A stretch of DNA of 64,000 nt, from contig NZ_JAGSOA010000001.1 in assembly GCF_019754935.1 (NCBI RefSeq), forward strand, positions 496,001 to 560,000. Direction: 5' to 3'. Below the pieces are notes generated by a model that made no database searches, was not told the origin of the DNA, and worked only from the letters and a program-made list of their open reading frames with translations. Below are positions 29,945-40,202 of the stretch, piece after piece. Both the position numbers and the translations under genes were made by a program. Numbering within the stretch: position 1 is the first letter of the stretch; each line of letters starts with the position of its first letter. Origin of the DNA: Corynebacterium parakroppenstedtii (GTDB lineage Bacteria > Actinomycetota > Actinomycetes > Mycobacteriales > Mycobacteriaceae).

Positions 29945-31729
29945 ATGAAGTCGACGATGATGGACGTGCCTCTTTCTGTCACCCAAATTTTCACCTACGG
30001 TGCCACAGTTTTCGGGGACACAGAGGTAACGAGTTGGGGCGAATCCGGGCCAGAGACCATCACGTTTTCCGCACTCGCCGGCCGAGCTGCCGCCTGTGCT
30101 CATGCTCTACGGTCACTCTGCAGTATCGACGCCGACCAACGCATCGGAACCATGATGGACAACTGCGCGGAACACCTCGAAGTGTTTTTCGCCTCGTCCT
30201 GCATGGGAGCCGTCTTTAGCCCCCTAAATTCGCACCTTTCCGACGATCAGATCGTCCACATCATTAACTATGCGGACCAGAAGATCATCGTTGTTTCGCC
30301 CCGCAATGCACCCCGCTTGGCACGGCTGATCACCGAATGTCCGGGAGTCAACCACATCATCGTTGCGTCCGGGTCGTCGGCACAGCGCGCTGAGGGCGTC
30401 GCTGCGTTCGATGCTGTCCCTGAGCCCCATTTTTCGGTCACCGATTATGAGGCTTTTATCGACGGACAATCCACGGAGTTTCCGTGGCCCGATCTTCCCG
30501 AAGACACCGCTGCTGCCCTCTGTTTTTCGACGGGCACTGAGGGGGCACCCAAGGGGGTGGCCTATTCCCACCGTTCTATGTTCTTGCACTCGCAGTCATT
30601 GCTGGGGGTGGATTCCTTCGCCATCACTAATGGCGTGTCTTTCCTGTGTTGTGTTCCCATTTATCACGTCCTGAGCTGGGGTGTTCCTCTCGCCGCGTGG
30701 ATGGCTGGTGCGCCGCTTATCTTCCCCGGCGAGGATCTTTCGGCGCCTCGTCTTGCGCAGGTGATTGCCACCTCTATGCCTCGTACGGCACATGGGGTTC
30801 CGACATTATGGGTTTCGCTCTTTTCCTACTATTTCCACAACCCACCGAAGCGTATGAGTCTTCGGGAGATTTTCGCTGGTGGCGCTCCTGTTCCTCCGGT
30901 GCTCATTAAAGTGTGGGAAGAAAAGTTTGGTGTCGACGTCATTCATTGCTGGGGAATGACAGAAACGTCACCTGTGGGGACAGTATCGCGCCCACCAGCA
31001 GGCTTAAGCGGGGAGACAAGGGATCTATACCGCGAATCCCAGGGTCGTTTCCCTGTCGCTATGAATTTTCGTATTGCCGACGATGCCGGCCATGTTCTGG
31101 AAGGTCATGATCGCAATCAAGGCGAAATCCAAGTGCGCGGCAACTGGGTGACCGGGTCCTACTTCCATTCACCGACGGGCGAAGGCGATGGGCCTGCTTC
31201 CCGTTTCCGCGGCGAAGCCATCGATTATGCCGATGATCGTTTTACCGACGACGGATGGTTCCGTACAGGAGACGTCGGCTCTATTAACCGTGATGGGTTC
31301 TTAACGGTCAATGATCGCATTCGCGATGTCATCCGCTCAGGTGGGGAATGGATTTACTCAGCCGAATTAGAAAACTATGTTGTCGACGCTCCCCCGGTTC
31401 TTGAGTGTGCTGTTATTGGGTATCCCGATGAGACCTGGGGTGAGCGCCCGTTGGCGGTGACTGTTCTTGCCGACGGGGTTGAGCGGTCGGCGGCGACAGC
31501 GGAGCGCCTTCGCACACGATTGCGTGGGGTCATTCCTGGGTGGATGATCCCCGAGTACTGGGCGTTCGTTGACACTATCGATAAGACGAGTGTCGATAAA
31601 TATGACAAGAAGGACCTGCGGCAGCACCTTGCCGACGGGAAGCTAGATGTCATTTCGTTACAAGGCCCCCGTCGCAGTGGCGATAGCTATGGGGATCCGA
31701 GTTCCTCTAGCTCACCATCGCAGGGCTAG
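29945..31729 (+). CDS. AMP-dependent acyl-CoA synthetase (fatty acid-CoA ligase family)
   Basis: The protein is 594 residues of the adenylate-forming superfamily. It has the P-loop-like motif CFSTGTEGAPKGVAYSHRS, the A5 motif HCWGMTETSPVG, the A8 region DDGWFRTGDVGSINRDGFLTVNDRIRDVIRSGGEWI, and the C-terminal lysine in KTSVDKYDKKDLR. It activates a carboxylic acid as acyl-AMP and then acyl-CoA. Sequence layout resembles medium- and long-chain ligases, but the chain length cannot be fixed. The ATG has no strong ribosome binding site. It stands alone on the plus strand and converges on thrB. Confidence 0.87.
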   Translation: MKSTMMDVPLSVTQIFTYGATVFGDTEVTSWGESGPETITFSALAGRAAACAHALRSLCSIDADQRIGTMMDNCAEHLEVFFASSCMGAVFSPLNSHLSDDQIVHIINYADQKIIVVSPRNAPRLARLITECPGVNHIIVASGSSAQRAEGVAAFDAVPEPHFSVTDYEAFIDGQSTEFPWPDLPEDTAAALCFSTGTEGAPKGVAYSHRSMFLHSQSLLGVDSFAITNGVSFLCCVPIYHVLSWGVPLAAWMAGAPLIFPGEDLSAPRLAQVIATSMPRTAHGVPTLWVSLFSYYFHNPPKRMSLREIFAGGAPVPPVLIKVWEEKFGVDVIHCWGMTETSPVGTVSRPPAGLSGETRDLYRESQGRFPVAMNFRIADDAGHVLEGHDRNQGEIQVRGNWVTGSYFHSPTGEGDGPASRFRGEAIDYADDRFTDDGWFRTGDVGSINRDGFLTVNDRIRDVIRSGGEWIYSAELENYVVDAPPVLECAVIGYPDETWGERPLAVTVLADGVERSAATAERLRTRLRGVIPGWMIPEYWAFVDTIDKTSVDKYDKKDLRQHLADGKLDVISLQGPRRSGDSYGDPSSSSSPSQG

Positions 31730-31757
31730 CGTCTGGGTGGGCGGTCCCGCCACATAC

Positions 31758-32690
31758 TCATCCCAGTTTTTTGCGATTGACCTGGATAGGCCCGGCGATG
31801 GGTAGCGTCAGGACACGAAGCCCTTCGGAGGATGCCGTATCGACGATTTCAGCGGGCAGATCCTCGGTAGACAAAACCATGATGGTGGGGCCGGCACCCG
31901 ATAAATACGCTGCATAACCGCGGTTACGCAGGCGGTTAACCCATTCTGCAGAGACCGGCAAGGCATCTGCACGATAGGGCTGGTGAAGGCGATCCCTCGT
32001 GCCCTCCCACAACAATTCCGGGTTGGTACGCAGTGCGACCGTCATGACTGCCGTTCGGGATACGTTAAATCGTGCGTCAATATGGCTCACGTCACTGGGC
32101 AGTACTCGGCGCACCGCATTCGTCGACGCTGTGAAATCGGGTATAAAGGCCGTCGCGCGAATGTCAGGGTGAACATCCACGCCGATCGCATGGTACTGGG
32201 GCGCAGTTTCACCATCGACTGGTGTATCTGTCCAGGACACTACTGCACCGCCCAGCACGGATGCTGCCGCATTGTCAGGGTGTCCCTCAAAAGAACTAAC
32301 TACTTGGACAACCTGATCGGTGGCGAGGGCGTTATCTGCCAGGGCATTGGCAGCACATACCCCAGCAGCTGCAGCCGCCGCTGACGAGCCAAGACCACGT
32401 GATTGGGGAATCGCATTTTCACAGGACACCGCCAGACCAGGCACGTCGGCATGTGCCGCCCGGAGCCCTTCACGAATCGCCCGAACCACCAAATGAGTTC
32501 CATCGAGGGGGACCTCGCCGGCACCTTCACCCTGGACGTCAACGGTTAAACCAGAAGGAGTGACCTCGACGGTCACGATGTCATACAGCCCCACAGCCAA
32601 GCCAAGGGTGTCGAATCCAGGTCCTAAATTGGCCGACGACGCTGGCACGCGTACCGTTACTGAGCGCCCCACCGGTATGTCATGTGGCAC
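31758..32690 (-). CDS. thrB: homoserine kinase
   Basis: This GHMP-family kinase phosphorylates homoserine in threonine synthesis. It is 310 residues. Motifs are [25 protein letters not shown] at the N-terminus, the ATP loop [16 protein letters not shown], and the C-terminal [15 protein letters not shown]. The GTG start directly abuts the hom stop (TAA-GTG), giving a coupled hom-thrB operon as in other corynebacteria. thrC is not adjacent, unlike in mycobacteria. Confidence 0.96.
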   Translation of the reverse strand: MPHDIPVGRSVTVRVPASSANLGPGFDTLGLAVGLYDIVTVEVTPSGLTVDVQGEGAGEVPLDGTHLVVRAIREGLRAAHADVPGLAVSCENAIPQSRGLGSSAAAAAAGVCAANALADNALATDQVVQVVSSFEGHPDNAAASVLGGAVVSWTDTPVDGETAPQYHAIGVDVHPDIRATAFIPDFTASTNAVRRVLPSDVSHIDARFNVSRTAVMTVALRTNPELLWEGTRDRLHQPYRADALPVSAEWVNRLRNRGYAAYLSGAGPTIMVLSTEDLPAEIVDTASSEGLRVLTLPIAGPIQVNRKKLG

Positions 32691-34025
32691 TTAGTCGTCT
32701 CCCTCCATACGCAGCACGCGTTCGACGGAGAGCACCGTATCAATGGATGCGACATCAGCCACGGTTTTCTCAAGGTCTTCTTCCCGCGCCGTGTGGGTGA
32801 CAACAACCAGACGGGCACCGTTTTCACTGCCCTCCTGGCGGACAGTTTTCAACGATATGCCACGGTTAGCGAAGCACTTAGCGACGTCGGCAAGAACACC
32901 AACCTGGTCCTTCACGTGCATCACAACGTGGTACCGGGTGTCAATAGAGCCAAATGAAGCGATTGGCAGCGACGCGTAGACAGATTCTCCCGGGGCGCGA
33001 CCACCCAAGAGGATATTTCGCGACGCCCCAATCACGTCACCTAAGACAGCTGACGCGGTCGGATTTCCCCCGGCGCCATTTCCGTAAAACATCAGACGCC
33101 CCGCGGCTTCCGCCTCAACGAACACCGCATTGAACGACTGCGACACGCTCGCTAACGGGTGGTTACGCGACACCAATGCCGGATACACCCTGGCAGAGAC
33201 TGATTCTTTGCCATCGCTATCAACAAGTCGCTCACAGAGGGCAAGCAATTTAATAGTGCATCCAACCGCTTGTGCCGACGCGATATCCGCTGCGGTGATT
33301 TCACGAATACCCTCGCGGTAGACGTCGTCGGCAGATACGCGAGTGTGGAAAGCAATGGATGCGAGGATGGCCGCCTTGGATGCTGCGTCATATCCATCGA
33401 CATCGGCGGTGGGATCTGCCTCGGCATATCCTAAGCGGGTGGCTTCGGCCAGCATCTCGTCATAGGACGCACCCGACTCATCCATGGCGTCCAGGATGAA
33501 GTTCGTCGTCCCATTAACTATGCCCATGACCCTGTTCACACGGTCGCCAGCAAGGGAGCGGCGCAGAGGCCCCACCACGGGGATCGCTGCTGCCACTGCT
33601 GCTTCGAAGAACAAATCTGCGCCCGATGCGTCGGCTGCTTCTGCTAACTCGTCCGCATGAGCCGCGACCAGGGCTTTGTTCGCGGTGACTACTGATTTAC
33701 CCGCACGCAACGCCGCCAACACGAGTTTTCGTGGCAGGTCAATGCCACCGATGACTTCCACGACGAGGTCGACGTCGTCGCGAAGCACCAAGCTCATGGC
33801 GTCGTCGGTGAGGAGATCGGGATCAACGCCTTCGCGCGGGCGGGATAGATCGGAAACCGCCACACCGCGGATTTCGATTGGTCCACCAGCTCGCTCGGTA
33901 AATTCGTCGGCATACTCGTTCATGAGCCGATAGGCAGCCTGCCCGACAGTGCCAAAACCGAGGAGGGCAACTCCGACGGTTTCCCCGGCCCCTTTTCCGG
34001 TGTTGTAGCTAGTTTGCTGGGTCAT
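32691..34025 (-). CDS. hom: homoserine dehydrogenase
   Basis: The enzyme reduces aspartate semialdehyde to homoserine with NAD(P)H. It is 444 residues. The Rossmann motif is VALLGFGTVGQAAYRLM. The catalytic centre is in the NGTTNFILDAM / LGYAEADPTADVDGYDAASKAAIL region. The C-terminal ACT domain (VMHVKDQVGVLADVAKCFANRGISLKTV) is the site of threonine feedback inhibition in the family. The leader contains two dyad elements (34081-34105 and 34141-34156). Confidence 0.97.
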   Translation of the reverse strand: MTQQTSYNTGKGAGETVGVALLGFGTVGQAAYRLMNEYADEFTERAGGPIEIRGVAVSDLSRPREGVDPDLLTDDAMSLVLRDDVDLVVEVIGGIDLPRKLVLAALRAGKSVVTANKALVAAHADELAEAADASGADLFFEAAVAAAIPVVGPLRRSLAGDRVNRVMGIVNGTTNFILDAMDESGASYDEMLAEATRLGYAEADPTADVDGYDAASKAAILASIAFHTRVSADDVYREGIREITAADIASAQAVGCTIKLLALCERLVDSDGKESVSARVYPALVSRNHPLASVSQSFNAVFVEAEAAGRLMFYGNGAGGNPTASAVLGDVIGASRNILLGGRAPGESVYASLPIASFGSIDTRYHVVMHVKDQVGVLADVAKCFANRGISLKTVRQEGSENGARLVVVTHTAREEDLEKTVADVASIDTVLSVERVLRMEGDD

Positions 34026-34080
34026 ATTCCTATCCCTTGTGCTTCCCTTATGTTGGTTCCTTTATGTGGTGTTCGGTTTA

Positions 34081-34105
34081 CAACGTTGTTGGCTCAACGT
34101 CGTTG
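34081..34105 (-). promoter_or_regulatory. Hairpin in the hom leader
   Basis: On the transcript strand AACGACGTTG and CAACAACGTT can pair (8 of 10) around AGC, about 55-80 bases before the hom start. The hom-thrB operon is threonine-controlled in related species, so an attenuator or leader structure is possible. No T-run follows, so the mechanism is not evident. Confidence 0.35.
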
Positions 34106-34140
34106 TCCTATATGCGTCGGCAGACAAAGCTGTATGAAGG

Positions 34141-34156
34141 ATACTATATCTAGTAT
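34141..34156. promoter_or_regulatory. Palindrome overlapping a probable hom -10 element
   Basis: ATACTA and TAGTAT (34141-34146, 34151-34156) form a perfect 6-bp dyad around TATC. On the minus strand it contains TATAGT, a good -10 match, about 120 bp upstream of hom. It may be the promoter itself or an overlapping operator. Confidence 0.45.
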
Positions 34157-34218
34157 TTATGCTGTTCTACTCAGGTTTTAGGTAACCGACAGATCAGATC
34201 GACGGATTCGACCTATCG

Positions 34219-34260
34219 TCAGCAGTGGTCAGCAATCTTCAGCATCCGTCAGCAATCTTC
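34219..34260. repeat. 10-bp-phased direct repeats spanning the lysA stop
   Basis: Read on the plus strand, AGC-containing 10-mers follow each other: AGCAGTGGTC, AGCAATCTTC, AGCATCCGTC, AGCAATCTTC. The 13-mer GTCAGCAATCTTC occurs twice, 20 bp apart. The lysA stop (TGA on the minus strand, 34249-34251) lies in the last copy and TGA-containing copies continue past the gene. Confidence 0.65.
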
Positions 34261-35694
34261 GTCGAGCGCAAGAAGGTCATCAATAGTTTCCCGACGAACC
34301 ATCACGCGTTCGTGCCCGTCGCGCACCGCGACAACAGCCGGCCGACAGAACATGTTGTACCGCGACGACATAGAGAAGCAGTACGCACCAGTGCCTGCGA
34401 GGGCGATACGGTCCCCAACCTCGATGTCGTCGGGATAAATCCCGTCTTCAACGAGGATATCTCCGGATTCACAGTGCGATCCCACAAGCCGAGTGGGAAT
34501 CGGGTTTCCGTGCATCAGGCGATTAATCACCCGTCCGTCGTAATGGGCGTTGTACAGCGCGGGGCGGATGTTATCGGACATCCCGCCATCGACGGCGAGA
34601 TAACGCCGCGTGGATCGCTCATCCGTGGGCACATCTTTAATCGTCCCCACCGTGTACACGGTCACGGTCGACGGGCCGGCAATGGCGCGGCCAGGCTCAA
34701 CCATCAATGTCGGGGGGTCAAAGTGCAGGTCATGGGCCGCTTTGTGGACGCGAGCTTTGAGATCGTCAGCCACCGACCGTACATCCAGGGGCGAATCCGA
34801 CGCACTGTAGGCAATACCGTAACCGCCACCCAGATCCAGGATGTCCAAGGAATCCTTGACATCTTTTTTCTCGACGCCACCATCGCTGCCGTACCGCCCG
34901 AGTTGGTGGTGCAGATCAGCCATCAAGCCAAGTAAACGTTCGGCCGCAAGCGAGAATCCGTCGGCGTCGAAAACCTGCGACCCGACGTGACAATGCAGCC
35001 CCGAGACCGCCAAAGACTCATATTCCATCGCCGCAAGGACAGCATCCTTAGCTGCACCGGAAGCCAACGACAGGCCGAATTTCTGGTCCTCGTGTGACGT
35101 CGCAATAAATTCGTGAGTGTCCGCGTGAACACCTGGTGTCACACGAATCAACACTTCTTGGCGGACGCCAGCATCCCGCGCAATCTTCCCTAACCGATCC
35201 ACTTCCTGACGAGAGTCGATCACGATGTGGCCCACACCCGCCTGAACGGCCTTGGTCAACGTGCTGTCCAACTTATTATTGCCATGCACGGTGATGCGCT
35301 CGGGGGGAAAATCTGCACGTAATGCCACATCCAGCTCACCATCGGAGGCGACGTCGAGGCATAATCCCTCGCTCGCTACCCATCGGGCAATGCCGACAGT
35401 GAGGAATGCTTTGGATGCGTAGTGGACATGGCCGGGGCCGTCGAACGCATCGGCCATGGCCCGGCACCGGGCACGGAAATCGTCCTCATCCACGACCATG
35501 AGGGGGGTTCCATATTTATTTGCCAAGTCGGCCAGGCGGACACCGGCAATCGACACCTGACCATCGTCGTCGCGGTGCGCGTTCATAGGCCACACATGAG
35601 GTGGCAGAGCATTGAATTGCTCGGTTGAAAACTCGGGCAGGCTTGCATCGGCGTACAGATGCGCGAAGCCTGGTCCTTTACCCAGTAGATCCAC
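34249..35694 (-). CDS. lysA: diaminopimelate decarboxylase
   Basis: The PLP enzyme makes L-lysine from meso-diaminopimelate. It is 481 residues with an N-terminal extension of about 35 residues. The PLP lysine is in [10 protein letters not shown]. Other motifs are [32 protein letters not shown] and the substrate-binding CESGDIL near 420. The GTG start has TAGGAG five bases upstream, and that site overlaps the argS stop codon. argS and lysA are 8 bp apart, a known corynebacterial operon. Confidence 0.97.
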   Translation of the reverse strand: MDLLGKGPGFAHLYADASLPEFSTEQFNALPPHVWPMNAHRDDDGQVSIAGVRLADLANKYGTPLMVVDEDDFRARCRAMADAFDGPGHVHYASKAFLTVGIARWVASEGLCLDVASDGELDVALRADFPPERITVHGNNKLDSTLTKAVQAGVGHIVIDSRQEVDRLGKIARDAGVRQEVLIRVTPGVHADTHEFIATSHEDQKFGLSLASGAAKDAVLAAMEYESLAVSGLHCHVGSQVFDADGFSLAAERLLGLMADLHHQLGRYGSDGGVEKKDVKDSLDILDLGGGYGIAYSASDSPLDVRSVADDLKARVHKAAHDLHFDPPTLMVEPGRAIAGPSTVTVYTVGTIKDVPTDERSTRRYLAVDGGMSDNIRPALYNAHYDGRVINRLMHGNPIPTRLVGSHCESGDILVEDGIYPDDIEVGDRIALAGTGAYCFSMSSRYNMFCRPAVVAVRDGHERVMVRRETIDDLLALDEDC

Positions 35695-35702
35695 GGGGGC
35701 TC

Positions 35703-37367
35703 CTACATACGTTCGGGTGCGCTGACACCGAGAAGGTTCAATGCGTTAGCGATTGTTTGGCGGGTTGCTTGAGCTAATGCCAGCCGTGCGTAGACAATCG
35801 GGGCTGCATCATCGCCCGCCGGTTCTGATTTCTTAGGGAGGATTTGGCAGGAGTCATAGAACCGGTGGAATGTCCCCGCGAGCTCCTCCGTATAGCGCGC
35901 AATGCGGTGCGGTTCACGGAGCTCCGCTGCGGTTCCCACCACAGAGGGAAACTCGCCCAGAGTGCGGATAAGCGCACCCTCATAGTCATTGGTCAGAAGA
36001 GAGTAATCGGGGTCTTTGACCGCGATATCCGCCGCCTGCGCTTTTCTTCCCAATGAGCACAGCCGCGCGTGCGCGTACTGCACATAAAACACGGGATTGT
36101 CGTTAGTTTGGCGGGCCCACAGATCCATATCAATATCCAGTGTTTGATCCACTGAGCTGCGGATAAGCGCATAGCGGGCAGCGTCGACACCAATAAGTTC
36201 GACAAGGTCATCGAGCGTGATGACCGTTCCGGCGCGTTTGGACATTTTGACAGCTTTGCCTTCGCGCACCAAGTTCACCATCTGGCCGATGAGAACCTCG
36301 ACTTGGGTGGGGTCATAGCCCAGTGCCTGCGCTGCTGCCTTGAGGCGGGCGATATAACCGTGGTGGTCGGCCCCCAACATATAAATGCATAAGTTATGCC
36401 CCCGTTCGATTTTGTCCCTGATGTAGGCAATATCTCCCGCGATATATGCTGCGTCGCCGTCGGACTTGATCACGACGCGGTCTTTGTCGTCACCAAATGA
36501 GGTGCTGCGCAGCCACCAAGCCCCATCGGCCTCGTAGAGGTTGCCATTGTCCTTCAGTTTTTGTATCGCCTGATCCACCGCGCCGGATTCGAAGAGCGAG
36601 TTCTCATGGAAGAACACATCGAAGTCGGTGCCGAATTCGTGGAGGGTGCGCTTAATGTGCGCAAACATGAGGTCCACGCCTTCCTTACGGAAGATTTCCT
36701 GACGCTCCTCAGGGGGCAGCTGCGTTGCTTCCGGGTGCTTTTCGACGACGGAGGACGCGATGTCCTGAATGTATTCGCCTCCGTAGCCATCCTCTGGGGT
36801 GGGCTGGCCGAGTGCGGCCGCGACGAGCGATCGTGCGAAGCGATCGATCTGCCGCCCGTGGTCGTTGAAGTAATACTCCCTGGTAATCGACGCACCGCGG
36901 AATGCAAAAATACGGCCGAGAGCATCGCCGACTGCGGCCCAGCGTGTACCACCCAAGTGGATGGGCCCGGTGGGGTTCGCTGATACGAATTCGAGGTTGA
37001 TGACCTCGTCGCTGAGTTCTGAGCTGCTTCCAAACCGTTCCCCCTCGGCGAGGATGCGACCCACGATTTCTCCCTGAGCAGCGGCGGCCAAACGAATATT
37101 GAGGAACCCGGGGCCGGCGACGTCGACAGTGCCGATGGCGGAATTAGTGGCTAAATCTTCTGCTAACCAACCGGCTAGCTCTCGGGGTGATGTCCCCACT
37201 TTCTTAGCAATCTGCAAGGCCAAGTTGGTTGCGTAGTCGCCATGTTCCGGGTTGCGGGGTCGTTCTACTGTCACCGTCGGCGGTAAAACCGAGGCATCTT
37301 TCCCGTGGTGTGACAATACGGATTCAGCACGCGTGGCAATGAGAGTCGACAATTCTTCGGGAGTCAT
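35703..37367 (-). CDS. argS: arginyl-tRNA synthetase
   Basis: A class I aminoacyl-tRNA synthetase of 554 residues that charges tRNA-Arg. The HIGH motif is in [22 protein letters not shown] (HLGG variant). The KMSKR-equivalent is [10 protein letters not shown]. The N-terminal Add1 domain and the C-terminal DALR anticodon-binding domain ([28 protein letters not shown]) are complete. The lutABC cassette separates it from the tRNA-Arg(CCG) gene 3.6 kb away. Confidence 0.97.
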   Translation of the reverse strand: MTPEELSTLIATRAESVLSHHGKDASVLPPTVTVERPRNPEHGDYATNLALQIAKKVGTSPRELAGWLAEDLATNSAIGTVDVAGPGFLNIRLAAAAQGEIVGRILAEGERFGSSSELSDEVINLEFVSANPTGPIHLGGTRWAAVGDALGRIFAFRGASITREYYFNDHGRQIDRFARSLVAAALGQPTPEDGYGGEYIQDIASSVVEKHPEATQLPPEERQEIFRKEGVDLMFAHIKRTLHEFGTDFDVFFHENSLFESGAVDQAIQKLKDNGNLYEADGAWWLRSTSFGDDKDRVVIKSDGDAAYIAGDIAYIRDKIERGHNLCIYMLGADHHGYIARLKAAAQALGYDPTQVEVLIGQMVNLVREGKAVKMSKRAGTVITLDDLVELIGVDAARYALIRSSVDQTLDIDMDLWARQTNDNPVFYVQYAHARLCSLGRKAQAADIAVKDPDYSLLTNDYEGALIRTLGEFPSVVGTAAELREPHRIARYTEELAGTFHRFYDSCQILPKKSEPAGDDAAPIVYARLALAQATRQTIANALNLLGVSAPERM

Positions 37368-37729
37368 AGGCCCACAGTGTACGGCACCACACCAGGGTTC
37401 CCTATCACCGCCAAGCGCTGCTCCAGCTCGCTGTCAGTTTCGGTTGGTTGAACCGTTTGTCACGACGGAGTGTCGCTGCCAGCTCTTCGCTATTCACCCC
37501 GAAAGAGGGTAAATCGGAGATTTTATTTCCGAAACGTTGGTATTGCGTTAATACACATACGTTTCTAGGGAATTTCCGTGCACTGCGCGAATGCTTAATA
37601 AAGTTTCCCGACAATCATTTCCATTTCATTTTCAACTCATTTACCTGCGCCAATACACGCTGATCACCTCTGAGGAATGCAGTTTTAGTCCTAAACTGAT
37701 GATGACGACTTTAACCCTGAGGAGGGCTT
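37368..37729. promoter_or_regulatory. Divergent argS / lutA control region
   Basis: This 362-bp region has no gene. It is visibly more AT-rich than its surroundings between about 37500 and 37700. Near lutA a dyad TTTAG-TC-CTAAA lies at about 37684-37695, 35-45 bp before the GTG start, where an operator would be expected. I see no match to the LldR-type consensus that I know for lactate genes. A dyad GGTT-N5-AACC occurs near 37441-37453. Confidence 0.4.
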
Positions 37730-38515
37730 GTGCGTATCGCACTATTTTCCACGTGTATCGGGGATGCCCTATTTCCTGACGCTTCCAAGGCGACGGCAGT
37801 GATCTTGTCCCGGCTTGGCCACGAAGTAGTATTCCCCGAAGGCCAGACGTGCTGCGGACAGATGCACGTCAACACTGGCTATCAAAGAGAAATCATCCCC
37901 CAGATCCGCGACTATGTTGACGCATTCTCGGATCCTTCCATTGACTACGTCATCGCACCATCGGGCTCATGCACGGGCGCGGTCCGCCACCAGCACCACA
38001 TGGTTGCGGAACGCTATGGCGATAAAGCACTCGTCGACGGTGTGAAGAAGACGGCACCGAAGACCTTGGATCTCTCGGAGTTCCTCGTTGATATCGAGGG
38101 GAAAACAAATATTGGTGCTTATTTCCCCCACCGCGTGACGTACCACTCAACCTGCCACTCGCTGCGCATGGTGAAGGTGGGCGACCGCCCCTATCAGCTA
38201 CTCAAACAGGTCAAGAGCCTGGATCTTGTCCGCCTGCCCGGCGCGGAGGAATGCTGCGGTTTCGGCGGAACGTTCTCAGTCAAGAACGCGGATACGTCGG
38301 CCGCCATGGTGGGCGACAAAGCTCGCAATGTTGTCTCGACCGGTGCGGAATTCGTCACCGCCGGCGACCCGAGCTGCCTGATGAATATCGGCGGTAGCTT
38401 GTCCCGCCAGCGCTCTGGGGTCCGCGCCCTGCACATTGCGGAAATCCTCGCATCGACTGAAGAACACCCCTGGACGCCGGAAGGCGCGTTCTATTCCAAG
38501 GAGGCAATGCTGTGA
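37730..38515 (+). CDS. lutA: L-lactate oxidation complex, (Fe-S)-binding subunit LutA
   Basis: LutA (YkgE) is one of three subunits of an iron-sulfur L-lactate dehydrogenase that yields pyruvate. It is 261 residues with two CCG domains. The cysteine motifs are visible: CCGQMHVNTGY near residue 40 and ECCGFGGTFSVKN near 173. The GTG start is preceded by GAGGAGGG. Its end overlaps the lutB start by 4 bp (GTGA). Confidence 0.95.
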   Translation: MRIALFSTCIGDALFPDASKATAVILSRLGHEVVFPEGQTCCGQMHVNTGYQREIIPQIRDYVDAFSDPSIDYVIAPSGSCTGAVRHQHHMVAERYGDKALVDGVKKTAPKTLDLSEFLVDIEGKTNIGAYFPHRVTYHSTCHSLRMVKVGDRPYQLLKQVKSLDLVRLPGAEECCGFGGTFSVKNADTSAAMVGDKARNVVSTGAEFVTAGDPSCLMNIGGSLSRQRSGVRALHIAEILASTEEHPWTPEGAFYSKEAML

Positions 38516-40200
38516 CCATCAGTCTTGGTATGCCGACGATGCCACCCACCGCCCCTGACGGCGTCGGCAATCTTCGCGGTACGGAGAGATTCCAGCAAGC
38601 TGCCCGCCATGATCTAAAGAATTCGGTCCAGCGCCACAACTTGCGGATGGCGACGCACACGATTCGAGATAAGCGCGCCCGTGTCGTCGGTGAAATCGAC
38701 GATTGGCAGCAGCTTCGCGACGCCGGGTCGGCCATTAAACGTGATGTGATGGCTCGGATGCCTGAGCTTCTGGAGCAGTTTGAGGAAGCCGTCACCGCCC
38801 GTGGTGGTCATGTGCACTGGGCCCGCGACGCGAAAGAGGCCAATGAGATCATCACCGGTCTTGTGAAGGAGACGGGTGAGAAGAAAGTCGTCAAGATTAA
38901 GTCGATGGCGACGATGGAGATCGGCCTCAACGATGCTCTCAAGGAAGCTGGAATTGAGGCGCGTGAAACGGACCTGGCGGAGCTGATTGTTCAGCTTGGT
39001 CATGACCGTCCGTCGCACATCGTGGTTCCTGCGATTCACCGCAACCGCGCTGAAATCCGGGACATCTTCATCAAGGAGATGCCCAACACAGATGAGAGTT
39101 TGACGGATAACCCTGCAGACTTGGCCGAGGCATCGCGACTCTTCCTGCGCAAGCAGTTTATGGATGCGAAGGTCGCCATTTCTGGCGCTAACTTCGGTAT
39201 CGCAGAGACGGGCACCCTGTCCATCGTCGAGTCTGAGGGTAATGGCCGCATGTGCCTGACTTTGCCTGAGACCTTGATTTCCGTGATGGGGATTGAAAAG
39301 CTCTTGCCGACGTTCAAGGACCTCGAGGTGTTCTTACAGCTGCTTCCCCGGTCCTCCACTGGCGAGCGCATGAACCCCTACACCAGCCTGTGGTCAGGAA
39401 CGACTGAAGGCGACGGGCCGAAGAACTTCCACATTGTGCTCATTGACAATGGACGCACACATGCGCTGGCGAATGCCATCGGCCGTGAAGCGCTGAAGTG
39501 CATCCGCTGCTCCGCGTGCTTGAACGTGTGCCCGGTCTACGAGCGGGCTGGTGGCCACGCCTACGGGTCAACCTACCCAGGCCCAATCGGCGCCATTTTG
39601 ACCCCACAGCTGGCCGGCATGGAATCCGCTGAGGATCCCAATGCCTCACTCCCCTATGCCTCCTCATTGTGCGGTGCCTGCTTCGAGGTCTGCCCCGTCG
39701 AGATCGACATCCCGTCCGCGTTGCTGGAGCTTCGCCACCAGAAGATTGAGCACCACCGGCCGAAGTTCGAGGGCATGATCATGAGCAGCATGGGGCTGGT
39801 CTTCGGGAACAAACAGATTTGGAACTTCTCCGCCCGAGCCGCTGTGTTGGGACGCGCTCTCGGATGGCCGAAGGGGAAGATCACGAGCCTGCCGGGCTTC
39901 CTCGCTGGCTGGTCGAATGTGCGGGATACGGCAATTCCGCCGAAGAAATCGTTCCGTGCGTGGTTTGCTTCCGAGGAAGGCAAGAGGACTCTGGCCGCTG
40001 CCCGGAAGGAAGGCATTCCGGATAACAGTTTCCGCCATGCCGATCACAACACTGGCAACGCCGCCGAAGTAAAGGTCAGTGAACCTGGCGAGCGGAAGAC
40101 GTCATCGAAGCCTCTCGAGCATGTGCTGGACGACGCTACTTCTAAGTCACAAGCACACGACGACAGCAGCGCTAAGAATTCGTCGAAGGAGGGGAAGTAG
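38512..40200 (+). CDS. lutB: L-lactate oxidation complex, Fe-S electron transfer subunit LutB
   Basis: LutB (YkgF) is 562 residues, longer than the roughly 475-residue Bacillus protein. The LUD domain spans about 70-310. Two 4Fe-4S motifs follow: CIRCSACLNVCP near residue 330 and CGACFEVCPVEID near 387. The extra length is a 40-residue N-terminal segment and a charged Ser/Lys tail after about 515 (KTSSKPLEHV, AKNSSKEGK). It is translationally coupled to lutA and is followed by lutC. Confidence 0.95.
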   Translation: MTISLGMPTMPPTAPDGVGNLRGTERFQQAARHDLKNSVQRHNLRMATHTIRDKRARVVGEIDDWQQLRDAGSAIKRDVMARMPELLEQFEEAVTARGGHVHWARDAKEANEIITGLVKETGEKKVVKIKSMATMEIGLNDALKEAGIEARETDLAELIVQLGHDRPSHIVVPAIHRNRAEIRDIFIKEMPNTDESLTDNPADLAEASRLFLRKQFMDAKVAISGANFGIAETGTLSIVESEGNGRMCLTLPETLISVMGIEKLLPTFKDLEVFLQLLPRSSTGERMNPYTSLWSGTTEGDGPKNFHIVLIDNGRTHALANAIGREALKCIRCSACLNVCPVYERAGGHAYGSTYPGPIGAILTPQLAGMESAEDPNASLPYASSLCGACFEVCPVEIDIPSALLELRHQKIEHHRPKFEGMIMSSMGLVFGNKQIWNFSARAAVLGRALGWPKGKITSLPGFLAGWSNVRDTAIPPKKSFRAWFASEEGKRTLAAARKEGIPDNSFRHADHNTGNAAEVKVSEPGERKTSSKPLEHVLDDATSKSQAHDDSSAKNSSKEGK

Positions 40201-40202
40201 TC

